64,000 nucleotides of DNA from Pseudomonadota bacterium (GTDB lineage Bacteria > Desulfobacterota > Desulfobacteria > Desulfobacterales > JAHIVH01). The notes under the pieces were generated by a model, which did not search any database, was not told the DNA's origin, and was given only the letters and a program-made list of their open reading frames with translations. Location of the stretch: contig JAHIVH010000054.1 of NCBI GenBank assembly GCA_018816735.1, forward strand, positions 144,146-208,145. The letters run 5' to 3'. The translations under genes and the position numbers were made by a program. Of this stretch, positions 37,955-46,819 are shown piece after piece (the first letter of the stretch is position 1; each line of letters begins with the position of its first letter).

Positions 37955-37988
37955 CATGCAGGTCTCATCAACCTGCATGGTTTTTTTT
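37955..37988 (+). terminator. Intrinsic terminator facing away from any annotated gene
   Basis: A 9-bp perfect stem (37955-37963 with 37971-37979), 7-base loop, then eight T on the + strand. No + strand gene precedes it; on the - strand it lies within the presumed nrdJ leader. Confidence 0.75.
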
Positions 37989-38020
37989 GAGTGACCCTTA
38001 GCGTGAGACCACACTGTCAC

Positions 38021-38067
38021 ACACAATATGTTGTATGTCAAGAAAAAAAAACCACCATATCTATTAT
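38021..38067. promoter_or_regulatory. Tandem NrdR boxes
   Basis: ACACAATATGTTGTAT (38021-38036) matches the NrdR consensus acaCwAtATaTwGtgt at 14 of 16 positions. CCACCATATCTATTAT (38052-38067) matches at 11. They are 15 bp apart, 31 bp centre to centre, the usual helical phasing of NrdR pairs. NrdR represses ribonucleotide reductase genes when dATP is high, and nrdJ is the obvious target. Confidence 0.75.
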
Positions 38068-38263
38068 TGATAAGGGCTTTAAAAGGCAGGTGTTAACCCT
38101 TTCAGATGTTTGCCATATTGATCTCTTTGTGCTTGAAAAAGGGAACTCAGGGACCGATCTGTTTGATTTTTAGTTCTGTCCGGGGAAAAAAACAGTCTTC
38201 CGGTTGTATTGATTTTGTGCAATGAGTATCACTTGCAAACGAATAATACCCACAACAGTTTAA

Positions 38264-39478
38264 ATGATTGTATATTTTATGCCCCCTAAAGATAAACGAA
38301 TTTTAATCACCATCCTGTTCTCGATTTTCATCACCGTCCTGGGCGTGGGGATTGTTGTGCCGCTTCTTCCGGTTTATGCCCACACACTTGGGGCAAGCGG
38401 TTTTATGATCAGCATGATATTCGGCTCCCTTTCGATTTCAAGAACGCTTTTCCTGCCTTATTTCGGCAAGCGGTCAGATAAGGAAGGCCGAAAACCTTTT
38501 ATTGTGGCAGGATTGTTTTCTTATTTTCTGGTGGCAATAGGGTTTATCATTTCCTCAAGTGTCCATGCACTCATCATTAACCGGTTTTTTCAGGGAATAG
38601 CAGCAGCCATGATCATGCCGATCACGCAGGCCTATGTGGCTGATATTACGCCTCAGGGAAAAGAAGGCCGCCTGATGGGCATATACAACATGGCTATCCT
38701 GGGGAGTTTGAGCCTGGGCCCTGTGTTTGGCGGTGTGATAAACGAACATTGGGGGTTAGGTGCGTCATTTGCCTGTATGGCCGGACTCTCTCTGGTGGGA
38801 TTTTTTCTGAGTATTTTTTTCCTGCCGCCTGTGACAGAAGAAGTGATTCAGAAAGTCCACAGCGGAGAAAGGGGCTGGCGGTTTCTTTTGAAGGACCCCA
38901 TGATAGACGGTATTGCCGCCATTCGCTTTGCCTATGTGATGTGCATCGGCATGATCTGGTGCTTTCTTCCGGTATATGCAGATACGGAATTTTTCCTTTC
39001 AAGTTCTTCAATAGGCATTCTTGTCATGCTGGGTGTTCTTGTAAGCGGTCTCATCCAATATCCCATGGGGTATCTGGCAGACAGGTTCAATAAAAATATC
39101 ATGATTGTTTCCGGCTGTGGTTTGATTTTTATTGCCATGAATTTGTTTGTCTGGGCCAGGGGATTCATGGATCTGTTCTTTATCAATATTCTGTTCGGTC
39201 TGGGAGGAGGTATCTGTATGCCGCCTGTGATGGCCATTGCCGTGATCAAAGGTCAGGCATACAAAACCATGGGCTCGGTCATGTCTTTGATGACCATGGC
39301 CCACAGTATGGGAATGCTTGCAGGGGCCCTCCTGGGTGGAATAATCATGGATAAGGATGCCATCCGCCATGCTTTCCCGATTGGTGCACTTGCCATATTG
39401 GCAGGCGGAATCATTTTTATTTCCTGTCTGATAAGGGATAATAAAAAAAGAAAGGCGGAAGATACACGTTCATTTTAG
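38264..39478 (+). CDS. MFS transporter
   Basis: The 404-residue protein has about twelve hydrophobic helices and the MFS loop motif between helices 2 and 3 (GKRSDKEGRKP, with YLADRFNKN as its repeat in the second half). The N-terminal half (GVGIVVPLLPVYA) resembles drug-efflux (DHA1) members. No ribosome site precedes ATG 38264; ATG 38279 is an alternative. Its stop overlaps the convergent acyltransferase gene by 4 bp. The substrate is unknown. Confidence 0.85.
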   Translation: MIVYFMPPKDKRILITILFSIFITVLGVGIVVPLLPVYAHTLGASGFMISMIFGSLSISRTLFLPYFGKRSDKEGRKPFIVAGLFSYFLVAIGFIISSSVHALIINRFFQGIAAAMIMPITQAYVADITPQGKEGRLMGIYNMAILGSLSLGPVFGGVINEHWGLGASFACMAGLSLVGFFLSIFFLPPVTEEVIQKVHSGERGWRFLLKDPMIDGIAAIRFAYVMCIGMIWCFLPVYADTEFFLSSSSIGILVMLGVLVSGLIQYPMGYLADRFNKNIMIVSGCGLIFIAMNLFVWARGFMDLFFINILFGLGGGICMPPVMAIAVIKGQAYKTMGSVMSLMTMAHSMGMLAGALLGGIIMDKDAIRHAFPIGALAILAGGIIFISCLIRDNKKRKAEDTRSF

Positions 39479-40815
39479 GCCGGCAACTCATCGATCAAGA
39501 ATCGAAAGAGCTTTCTGGCCTCATGCCGGGGAAGCGTTTTTTCACAGAAACCCACACAGAATGTCATCTGGTCCTCATATGTGGTCACGGTGGTTGCAAA
39601 AACAGGCGGATACGAGAGCGGGGCTGAAAAAAACACGCTTGTGGGGGAAATGCCGCCAAAGTTCAGATGCTTTTTTTCCAATGCCCCGGTATTTGTGAGA
39701 AGCGGCGCAACCTTTCCCGGATGGATATACTGCTTTTTCATCTGGTTGGCTATAACCGTATGTAAAAACAATGACAATTTGAACGGTAACGTTTTAAAGA
39801 ACAGCCAGGTCATGGGAAAACTGCCACCCAGGCCCGGATAATCGTTTTTAATGGCCTTCATGTAGTTATGAACAAGATGCACCGTATCCCTCAAGGTCTC
39901 TCCAAGATGCTGGCCAATGTTCATATAGATAAATCCGGAAAGACCGCAGATCGATTCTGCTTTCTGGTCCGGAAGGAACCGCCTGAGATTGACGGTGATG
40001 ACAAGGCGTAAAAAAGCTTTGGGGTCAGCGTTTACCAGCGTATAAAACGCCCTGAAAAAAGCCGCTGTAATCACATCATTGACGGTTACTCCCAGAGAAG
40101 ACGCATAGTCCCTGATTTTTATATATGTCTGCTTTTCGATAACGGCAATTTCATATGCCCGGTCATCAGGGGTGTGTTTTTCAAATGACGGCCGTTTAAA
40201 GATAAAGGGCAGGAATATGCCTTTCATGTCTCTTAAGCTTCGTCTCAGGATTTTCAGCATATCCATAAACCCAAAGACCTTCGTGACCTGCGTGAGGCTT
40301 CTTGATCCCCCGATATTTATCTCCGGGATATAATCCGGATCGACTATCAGTTTAGTGTAGATATCGGAAACCAGATAGCATAAATCTCTGACGCCACCAC
40401 CATCTCCGGCAACATGGGAGATTTTGATGCAAAGAATATCATTTTCAGGGGATCTGAGCAGATAAAAATGAACCTGTGGCCCTATTAAATGATTGATGGG
40501 CTGGTTGATTTCAAGAAAACGGGATATGTCATCCGGTTCGCCATCCGTTTCAATGACGCTGACAAGCGCGCAGCTCTCCGGATTTTCCAACCGTTCCCAG
40601 TATTGCCGCCATGTGGCAGGGACATATCTGCAGCCAAGAACCGGTTCTGCCATAAGCGTAAGCCTTGCGGCACGGTTGAGTATTGCTTTGTCAAGCCTGC
40701 CGTTCAATGTCATTACCGCATGATTCTGGGAATCGAACTGGGAATCCATCCAGAAAAAGATCTGGTCTTCAAGGCCTGTTTTGAATCGTTGCGGTAGCTG
40801 TTCTGATGATATCAT
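39475..40815 (-). CDS. Condensation-domain-like acyltransferase
   Basis: The 446-residue protein has the chloramphenicol-acetyltransferase/condensation fold with the catalytic HxxxDG as H-V-A-G-D-G near residue 133. An N-terminal segment (FWMDSQFDSQNHAVMTLNGRLD) and a later VTVNLRRFLP...GLSGFIYMNIG resemble PapA-type and wax-ester-synthase-like acyltransferases. It would move an acyl group from CoA or a carrier protein to an alcohol or amine. No NRPS or PKS module is near, so it is stand-alone. Confidence 0.78.
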   Translation of the reverse strand: MISSEQLPQRFKTGLEDQIFFWMDSQFDSQNHAVMTLNGRLDKAILNRAARLTLMAEPVLGCRYVPATWRQYWERLENPESCALVSVIETDGEPDDISRFLEINQPINHLIGPQVHFYLLRSPENDILCIKISHVAGDGGGVRDLCYLVSDIYTKLIVDPDYIPEINIGGSRSLTQVTKVFGFMDMLKILRRSLRDMKGIFLPFIFKRPSFEKHTPDDRAYEIAVIEKQTYIKIRDYASSLGVTVNDVITAAFFRAFYTLVNADPKAFLRLVITVNLRRFLPDQKAESICGLSGFIYMNIGQHLGETLRDTVHLVHNYMKAIKNDYPGLGGSFPMTWLFFKTLPFKLSLFLHTVIANQMKKQYIHPGKVAPLLTNTGALEKKHLNFGGISPTSVFFSAPLSYPPVFATTVTTYEDQMTFCVGFCEKTLPRHEARKLFRFLIDELPA

Positions 40816-40891
40816 AATACGCTTTCATGTGTTAAGAGATGATGGCCAGTTAGGGGAGCTTTACGGGAAAACGGATGCGAAGTCAAATGGT

Positions 40892-41008
40892 TGATTGGTT
40901 GGATAGGTAAATGGTTGAGTGGTTAAATGGAGAATGGTAAAAAAAATGGAATAAATTCTTTTAAACTATTTAACCATTCTACGATTCAACCATTTAACCA
41001 ATCTATAA
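40892..41008. repeat. TTGGTT-rich repeat forming a long imperfect inverted repeat
   Basis: The left part (40892-40940) is made of GGTTGATTGGTT / AAATGGTTGAGTGG units. The right part (40970-41008) carries near-complementary units (TTTAACCATTCT, ATTCAACCATTTAACCAAT). Together they could fold into a long imperfect hairpin between the acyltransferase gene and the next gene on the same strand. The unit type matches 8877-8940. Confidence 0.65.
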
Positions 41009-41011
41009 TAA

Positions 41012-42301
41012 TCAAAATGTGACTGATGTAGCGGAAAGCGGTGCGTCATAGATATTTCGAATGTCCGTTTCCATGCCTTTCTGATATCCTTTGGTATAGA
41101 AATGGACCAGACGAAGTTCAACAGTGTCCGCCTTGAGTTTGTCCCAGCCGATATTGAAATCAAATCCGATACCGGGTAATTCCCCTGGATCGTCCTCCAT
41201 CTTGTCTTTGGCGTTTTCATCATCATTAAAATACAAAGAGGCTTTGACCGGACATCCCGGAGGGGCTATCCAGACAGACCAGAAACTCAGGTCGTCCCTG
41301 GTAAGAACGCTCCATGTCCAGGGTGATCGATCCAGTTTTTTATCTGAATCATCCATTTTCCCATCAATGATGTGTCCGGATGGATTATTGGAGTTATAGA
41401 ATGTCCATCCTTTTGCGTCTTTGAAATCATCAATGATGGTGGCTCTGAAATAGCCTGGTTTTATCGGAAACGATGCTGAAAATGCAAAATCAGCATATGA
41501 GTCGTAATAATAGGTATACTGTTTTGTGGCGCTGACAGGTATGCCCAGGAATAAGGGTGTGGCGTTTTTTGAATATACAACCACGCGCACCGGCCCGTCT
41601 ATATAACCTTCTTCCTCTACAGTGATATCTTCTTCAGACCGGTTCAAGGTAATACCCATGGACTTAATTTTCACGCGCGCCTTGATACGATCAATAAAGT
41701 CTTTCCCATGACCGCCAAGCCCTTCTTCAAACGCATATTTCGAAGCGCCCACCGGAAATTTCTTATTATAGTGTCCGGAATAATTTCGGGTTGAAAATGA
41801 AAGTGTCTTATGATTGTAAGATACATAATCAAGGGAAGATTTGTATTCAGGGGTATTAAAAGCCATGAGGTATACCCACGCTTTTTCCTGTGACACGGGG
41901 CCGGTCACTTCAATTTCAGCACAGGCCTTGTATCCCTGCGGCAGCAGCGCTTTTCCGGGAAGCTTTTCGCCGGTATCCATGGCCATAAATACCAGCTCGT
42001 CATTTGCATCAAAATGATTATTGTCATTATCTGTTGTAATGTGCTTACCATGGGTGAGAATGAATTTTCCGTCTTCATCTTTTTCATCGATCTGAAAAGG
42101 AATGGGAATAAGCCTGTTTTCCTTGAGGGCATACAGTCCATAATGGAGAATCGGTTCACCCGTCAGGCTGCAGGTTTGACCGGTTACAATTACCGGATCG
42201 AACCTCCGTTGAAGGGATTTTATCCCCTGCTCTTCAGCAGACACTGAAAATGCGAGGCAAAAAATTATCATAAAAGAGGTTATGATTTTGGTCCATTTCA
42301 T
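41012..42301 (-). CDS. Secreted protein of unknown function
   Basis: The 429-residue protein has a clear signal peptide (MKWTKIITSFMIIFCLAFSVSA). The mature part is beta-rich and aromatic, with IPFQIDEKDEDGKF near residue 70 and several Asp/Asn-rich turns. I recognise no catalytic motif. Such proteins of 400-450 residues occur in deltaproteobacteria without assigned role. It is upstream of the acyltransferase gene on the same strand, separated by the inverted repeat at 40.9 kb. Periplasmic or outer-membrane location is inferred from the signal peptide. Confidence 0.78.
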   Translation of the reverse strand: MKWTKIITSFMIIFCLAFSVSAEEQGIKSLQRRFDPVIVTGQTCSLTGEPILHYGLYALKENRLIPIPFQIDEKDEDGKFILTHGKHITTDNDNNHFDANDELVFMAMDTGEKLPGKALLPQGYKACAEIEVTGPVSQEKAWVYLMAFNTPEYKSSLDYVSYNHKTLSFSTRNYSGHYNKKFPVGASKYAFEEGLGGHGKDFIDRIKARVKIKSMGITLNRSEEDITVEEEGYIDGPVRVVVYSKNATPLFLGIPVSATKQYTYYYDSYADFAFSASFPIKPGYFRATIIDDFKDAKGWTFYNSNNPSGHIIDGKMDDSDKKLDRSPWTWSVLTRDDLSFWSVWIAPPGCPVKASLYFNDDENAKDKMEDDPGELPGIGFDFNIGWDKLKADTVELRLVHFYTKGYQKGMETDIRNIYDAPLSATSVTF

Positions 42302-42552
42302 AGATGAATCTCCCTTTTTTTTAAAAATCCTGTTAAAAGATAAAACGTCATATGAAAAAACAAACGCTGTGTCAATATCAGGAACGATTCAGAATCTTGT
42401 CCTGTTAAAATTTCCGGGTTTAAATATTCGGATAAAAATGATAATGAAGGGTTACGTGAATTTAAAACAATTCAGACAAACGTCTGTTCCGTAAACAGTC
42501 TGGTTTATTATAAAGCGTATGGCGCATCCCACCGTCAGGAGAAAGGAAAAAC

Positions 42553-43836
42553 ATGGACAGCATGAATGGAACACAGCTTTACGGCATAAGCAAGCTGGCC
42601 GCGGTTTTAAGGATGGGGTTCAACAGAGAGCTGAAAGGTCTGTCCCTGAAAAAAAAGCTTGCCTTGAATTACGTGTCAAAGGAAAGCAAGCTCACCCTTC
42701 TCAACAACAGGATTTTTTCCAATACATTTACGCCATATTTCCCATCACATGCCTATGACCGGTTTTTAAAGGGCGTCAAGGCGATCTCATCAGGTTATCC
42801 CATACCCATTGTGACCAATTTTGCGGTGACTGCAAAATGCCCGTGTAACTGCTGGCATTGCTCATTTGCGGACCGGCCTCGAAACATGATGCTGGATTTC
42901 AACACCCTGCAGCAGGCCATAGAAGACGCACAAGAGCTCGGTTCTAGTGTGATCGGACTCACCGGCGGTGAACCCCTCCTGCGAGACGATCTGGAAGACA
43001 TTATTGCGGCCATTGATGATCGGTCCATGCCTATCCTGTTTTCAACCGGATATGGCTTGACAACAGAACGGGTTAAGGCATTGAAGAAAGCCGGGCTGGA
43101 AATTCCTGTTATCAGTCTGGATAGCTATAATCCTCATATTCACGATCAGGGAAGGCGAAAAGACGGGATGTTTGATTCTGCCCTGAGAGCCATCCGTCTG
43201 TTTCGTGAAGAGGGGTTTTATGTGGCTGTATCGTTTGTACCGGATCGCAAGCTGGTGGACAATGTTCCGGAATTGTACAGGACCATCCGGTTTTTCAAGG
43301 ATCTGGGGGTGAACGACATGAGACTCACATCCCCCATTTTAAGTGGCCGGCTCACTGAAAAGGCAGAAGAGAAACTGTCTCCTGAAAATGTTAAAACCAT
43401 CATCGATCTCCAGAAAATGTGCACCCGGACCCCTGGCTATCCTGGTGTGTTTGCCTATGATTTTTTCGAAAATGAAGATTATTACGGGTGCGGGGCCGGA
43501 TATAACTATATGTTTATCGACGCAGAGGGAAATGTCTGTCCCTGTGACTTTACCATGCTATCCTTCGGCAATATCCATGACAAGGCATTGGGGGACATCT
43601 GGGATGAAACCAGCCGGGCATTTTCAGTCCCCGGATGTTCATGCTATGCGAATAAATGCAGTGGGAAAATGGCGGAAGTCAAACCAGATACCTGGCCGGT
43701 AAAAGGGGATCAGGCACGTGAGGTTTTAAAAGACTGCCCCCCCTATGATAAAAAGAAAATACCCGAATTCTATCGACGGATGGGCCTTCACCTTCAGAAA
43801 CGTTTCATGTCATCAAAAGAATCGTCTGAAGAGTAA
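42553..43836 (+). CDS. Radical SAM protein with SPASM-like C terminus
   Basis: The 427-residue protein binds a 4Fe-4S cluster through Cys 96, 100 and 103 (CPCNCWHC, a CX3CX2C motif), followed by a GGEPLL segment typical of radical SAM barrels. The C-terminal part (CGAGYNYMFIDAEGNVCPCD...GNIHDKALGDIW, then further Cys) is a SPASM/twitch-type auxiliary cluster domain. Such enzymes modify peptides or build cofactors. GGAGAAAGG precedes ATG 42553. The diguanylate cyclase gene starts 27 bp downstream. No precursor peptide is seen next to it. Confidence 0.88.
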   Translation: MDSMNGTQLYGISKLAAVLRMGFNRELKGLSLKKKLALNYVSKESKLTLLNNRIFSNTFTPYFPSHAYDRFLKGVKAISSGYPIPIVTNFAVTAKCPCNCWHCSFADRPRNMMLDFNTLQQAIEDAQELGSSVIGLTGGEPLLRDDLEDIIAAIDDRSMPILFSTGYGLTTERVKALKKAGLEIPVISLDSYNPHIHDQGRRKDGMFDSALRAIRLFREEGFYVAVSFVPDRKLVDNVPELYRTIRFFKDLGVNDMRLTSPILSGRLTEKAEEKLSPENVKTIIDLQKMCTRTPGYPGVFAYDFFENEDYYGCGAGYNYMFIDAEGNVCPCDFTMLSFGNIHDKALGDIWDETSRAFSVPGCSCYANKCSGKMAEVKPDTWPVKGDQAREVLKDCPPYDKKKIPEFYRRMGLHLQKRFMSSKESSEE

Positions 43837-43863
43837 GGTGGATTTAAAGAAAAAGGAATATCC

Positions 43864-44973
43864 GTGACATTTAAAAGGTACGTTCTTACCCAAAGAGTCG
43901 TCAACGACCTCAAGAAACGGTCGTCAATCGGGATTATTTTTTATATTATTCTGGCCGTGATTATCATTCTGGATCAGGGGTATTACAGCAGAAACAAGGA
44001 TTTTGCCCTTACTTTCATGGTTTCCCTGAACAGTATCTGCCTGTTTCGTGTGATTCACCTTATATTTTTCAATAAAATTGAAAAATATAATGAAAAACTG
44101 AACAATACCATTTTTATATTTAGCGTTATAACGACGTCTTTGATATGGGGCGCGTCATTTGCCTATTTTGTCATCCAGGAGAATGAAAGCAGCTCCAAGC
44201 TCCTGATGGTCATGTGCACGGCAGGGTTATGCTCGGGGGGTATTGTGGCATTTCTGCCTGAAAGACGGCTGGCCATTGTCTTCAATATTTGCATGACTTG
44301 CCCGGCTATTCTTTACTGCGTGATCTATGGTATAAATTATCCCCTGGCGGTCATGATTTTTTTGTTTTCAATTTATATGGTCAGCATGACTTACAGGGGC
44401 AACAGGGAGTATTGGGATGCACTTGAAAACGAGACCAGATTAAAAGAGCAGGCGGTAGAACTGCAGCGACTCAGCCATACAGATGCACTCACAGGACTCT
44501 ACAACAGAAGATATTTTAACGATATTTTTGAGTTCGAATGGAAACGGTCATACCGTAACAACATTCTGATAACAATCATCATATGCGATATTGATTATTT
44601 TAAACATATCAATGATACCTTCGGGCATATTGCCGGTGATGAATATTTGAAACGAACCGCTGAAATTCTGAAGGATGTCTTTAAAAGAGATACGGATATT
44701 GTTGCAAGATATGGCGGAGAAGAATTTGTGATCGTGATTTCCGGCGGCGACCCTCAGGGAATTGCAAAAATGACCGATAACGTGCGAAAGAAAGTTGAGG
44801 AAAACGGTGTCCGGTTTAAAGGCGAGGAGATGAAGGCAACGCTGAGTTTCGGTATTGCATCATGCATCGCAAGCAGTCAGGAATCATTAAATTCACTCAT
44901 CACAAAGGCGGACCAGGCGCTTTACCGGGCCAAGAAAAATGGCCGTAACCGGGTTGAGACGACAATAGATTAG
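43864..44973 (+). CDS. Membrane diguanylate cyclase (GGDEF)
   Basis: The GTG start at 43864 has AAGGA 6 bases upstream. The 369-residue protein has about six hydrophobic helices (residues 18-180) as a membrane sensor, then a GGDEF domain starting HTDALTGLYNRRYF. The catalytic motif is GGEEF (284-288), active in many cyclases. An RxxD inhibitory site (RDTD) lies five residues before it, so product feedback is likely. It makes cyclic di-GMP from GTP. No PilZ or EAL gene is nearby. Confidence 0.92.
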   Translation: MTFKRYVLTQRVVNDLKKRSSIGIIFYIILAVIIILDQGYYSRNKDFALTFMVSLNSICLFRVIHLIFFNKIEKYNEKLNNTIFIFSVITTSLIWGASFAYFVIQENESSSKLLMVMCTAGLCSGGIVAFLPERRLAIVFNICMTCPAILYCVIYGINYPLAVMIFLFSIYMVSMTYRGNREYWDALENETRLKEQAVELQRLSHTDALTGLYNRRYFNDIFEFEWKRSYRNNILITIIICDIDYFKHINDTFGHIAGDEYLKRTAEILKDVFKRDTDIVARYGGEEFVIVISGGDPQGIAKMTDNVRKKVEENGVRFKGEEMKATLSFGIASCIASSQESLNSLITKADQALYRAKKNGRNRVETTID

Positions 44974-45181
44974 AGGCTCAGGTTGCCTTGCCCATGGCCA
45001 GCAGAAAAATCAAGCGCACGAGCAAGATCAAACGTCAGATATCATGTCTGCTTTTTCCATCCTGGCACAATCCGGATCACACATGCAAACCGGAAAATAC
45101 GGCTTGCGGTTTCTCTCTGAAACATGGTTTTAAGTTTGTAATAAAATTATTTATAAGTAATTGGATTTTATTTATTTTGTA

Positions 45182-45209
45182 TTGACATTCATTTTTTTGC
45201 CAGTAAAAT
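45182..45209 (+). promoter_or_regulatory. Candidate sigma-70 promoter
   Basis: TTGACA (45182-45187), 16-base spacer, TAAAAT (45204-45209), placed about 70 bases before the start of the small membrane protein gene. The rest of the 44974-45280 gap shows no gene. Confidence 0.6.
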
Positions 45210-45280
45210 TATATCGTCGCTTTCCCCAAAAAACATTCACACACTTAAAGCGAATTTTTCACGAAAAAGAGAGGCTCCAT

Positions 45281-45742
45281 ATGAATCACGTGCATACCAA
45301 ACATTCTTTGTTTGAAAAGTTATATTTCAGAACAACCATACTGGGTTCGTATTTTATTGGTGCTTATGCCATATATCAGCAAAATGGCTGGATCGCACTG
45401 GCATATGTTGCCTTTGTAATTGTGTCGCTTGAATTCGTTGTTTACCGGTTTTGTTCATACTGCCCTTATCCTTGCAACCATTCGAACTGCCTGATGATGC
45501 CTTATCAAATGGTTACAAAATACCACAAAATGGATCGAAAACCCCAAAGCCTGTTTGACAGAATGACGTTTCCCCTGGTCATGCTTGTGATACTTCCGTT
45601 GATCCCGCAATATTGGCTATTTAAAAATACAGCACTCCTGTTACTTTTCTGGTGCTTCACCATTGCTGCATTGGTGTCCATGTTGACATTCAAATGCAGG
45701 CACTGCCTTTACAAGGCGTGCTTTCTCAATATGACCAAATGA
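45281..45742 (+). CDS. Small Cys-rich membrane protein
   Basis: ATG 45281 is chosen for AGAGAGG upstream; a longer frame from 45161 would cover the promoter. The 153-residue protein has four hydrophobic helices in two pairs. Two Cys clusters sit next to membrane ends: FCSYCPYPCNHSNC in the middle and CRHCLYKAC near the end. This suggests metal or Fe-S binding, or redox chemistry at the membrane. I do not recognise the family. Confidence 0.7.
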   Translation: MNHVHTKHSLFEKLYFRTTILGSYFIGAYAIYQQNGWIALAYVAFVIVSLEFVVYRFCSYCPYPCNHSNCLMMPYQMVTKYHKMDRKPQSLFDRMTFPLVMLVILPLIPQYWLFKNTALLLLFWCFTIAALVSMLTFKCRHCLYKACFLNMTK

Positions 45743-46478
45743 TCAGTTCCATCCTCCCTTTCCCCAGTGAAATGACCCGGCGCATTGGCTATTTCAAAAT
45801 GAATTGCAAATTAATCTTGACTATTCTGCAAAGCGGTGCAGAATAATCAAAAAATTGATACTGGTATCACGGTAATTGGCTGTATAACCTTTTGACATCG
45901 GCTTCGTCGGGAGGGTGTCTCTCCACTCCCCGAAATCCGATATGATCAGAAAAATTATGTCTATGGCAAACAATAAGATGCGTCTCGGCAATGCTTTACT
46001 GCTGATATTCTTTCTGTTACCGGCAGTTACAAAGACACAATTGTCAGCGGGTATGCAAGACGCCTGGGCAGGCCAAAAATCTGTTCTCCTCACTCCTGCC
46101 AACTCGGACTGCGAAAATTCAGTCTTCATTCTCGATAGACGTACCCATTCCAGTTCTTTAGATGGACTATTTAAAGACACCTTGATTCTCGGGCAATTTC
46201 GGTTCGATATTACCAAGGAATCCTCTCCCTCTCTTACCGAATTCACCGCCAGTTTCATCCACCGTGCAGACCACTCGGAAATTCCAATTCGAGCATCTCC
46301 CTTACCCTTACAGATATAGTTCATTATCATAAAAAAAGGTCCGTAGAGGATTAAACTACACCTGCGTCCTTCTGAGTCACATGGATTGATCCACACAACG
46401 GGAGGTAGGGTGTTAACCATTGTAATTACAAATCAAAATCTACGGGGTGTCTGATTTTGATGGTTGCAAGGAGATCTT
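45743..46478. other. Region without a credible gene, possible remnant
   Basis: A frame of 199 codons is open on the - strand (46420-45821) and one of 134 codons on the + strand (45915-46319), but neither has a ribosome site or recognisable domain. The - strand text recalls domain I of bacterial group II introns to me (for example GGTGAATTCGGTAAG). I find no domain V and no reverse transcriptase, so this stays a weak suggestion of a decayed element or structured RNA. Confidence 0.35.
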
Positions 46479-46646
46479 ATGCAAAATAACCGTTTGAAAT
46501 CGTCAGATGTTATTCAAACCAAACCCTCTGGGGGGTCAGAAATTGATTATTCGCCAAAAACATATACCCTGCGCGAACAAGTTGTTTTCTTGGTAAAGCT
46601 ATTAGGAATTTTTGGAATCATTTTTTCCCTTCTTTGGGTTATATGA
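46479..46646 (+). CDS. Small single-helix membrane protein
   Basis: The 55-residue protein is preceded by a strong ribosome site (AAGGAG five bases before ATG 46479). A polar N-terminal half (MQNNRLKSSDVIQTKPSGGS) is followed by one hydrophobic helix at the C terminus (VVFLVKLLGIFGIIFSLLWVI). It lies just upstream of the two RND exporter genes. I do not know its family; an accessory role for the exporter is a guess from position. Confidence 0.6.
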   Translation: MQNNRLKSSDVIQTKPSGGSEIDYSPKTYTLREQVVFLVKLLGIFGIIFSLLWVI

Positions 46647-46667
46647 AAAAATATAGCCCGAGATAAT

Positions 46668-46731
46668 CTGTCCTGACGAATGATTCGTCCTCCGTTTGAT
46701 TGGGGGCGCTGTCCCCAATCAAACAGGACAG
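46668..46731. repeat. Palindromic element able to fold as a three-way junction
   Basis: An 8-bp outer stem (46668-46675 with 46724-46731) encloses two hairpins: ACGAA-TGA-TTCGT (46676-46688) and a perfect 11-bp stem with 7-base loop (46695-46705 with 46713-46723). No T run follows, so it is not a standard terminator. It may be a REP-like mobile palindrome, a structured RNA or a protein-binding cruciform. Confidence 0.7.
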
Positions 46732-46819
46732 TCTGCTTCGTGTAGAGGTTACGACAGAACCTGCACAGGTGGTTTTTAAAAAAAATTAACACGGATATAC
46801 TATTTTAAGGATTATTTTC

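Larger units (their letters stand above)
37773..38263. other. Long intergenic region between nrdJ and the MFS gene
   Basis: These 490 bases hold, from nrdJ outwards, an A-rich leader, an inverted repeat with a T run on the + strand (37955-37988) and two NrdR-type boxes (38021-38067). A TTGACA on the - strand (38042-38037) touches the first box and would fit an nrdJ promoter. I looked for a cobalamin riboswitch because the enzyme needs B12, and saw no B12 box. Confidence 0.6.

Noticed and set aside
37773..38020. Cobalamin riboswitch before nrdJ
   Set aside because: Expected because the enzyme needs B12, but no B12 box or matching stems are visible.
37991..38173. 60-codon frame starting GTG
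   Set aside because: It covers both NrdR boxes and lacks a ribosome site.
45915..46319. 134-codon open frame on the + strand
   Set aside because: Has a signal-like stretch (LLLIFFLLPAV) but no ribosome site and no family. Not supported as a gene.
45821..46420. 199-codon open frame on the - strand
   Set aside because: No ribosome site, no signal or domain, uneven composition, and an overlapping + strand frame of similar quality. Treated as non-coding.
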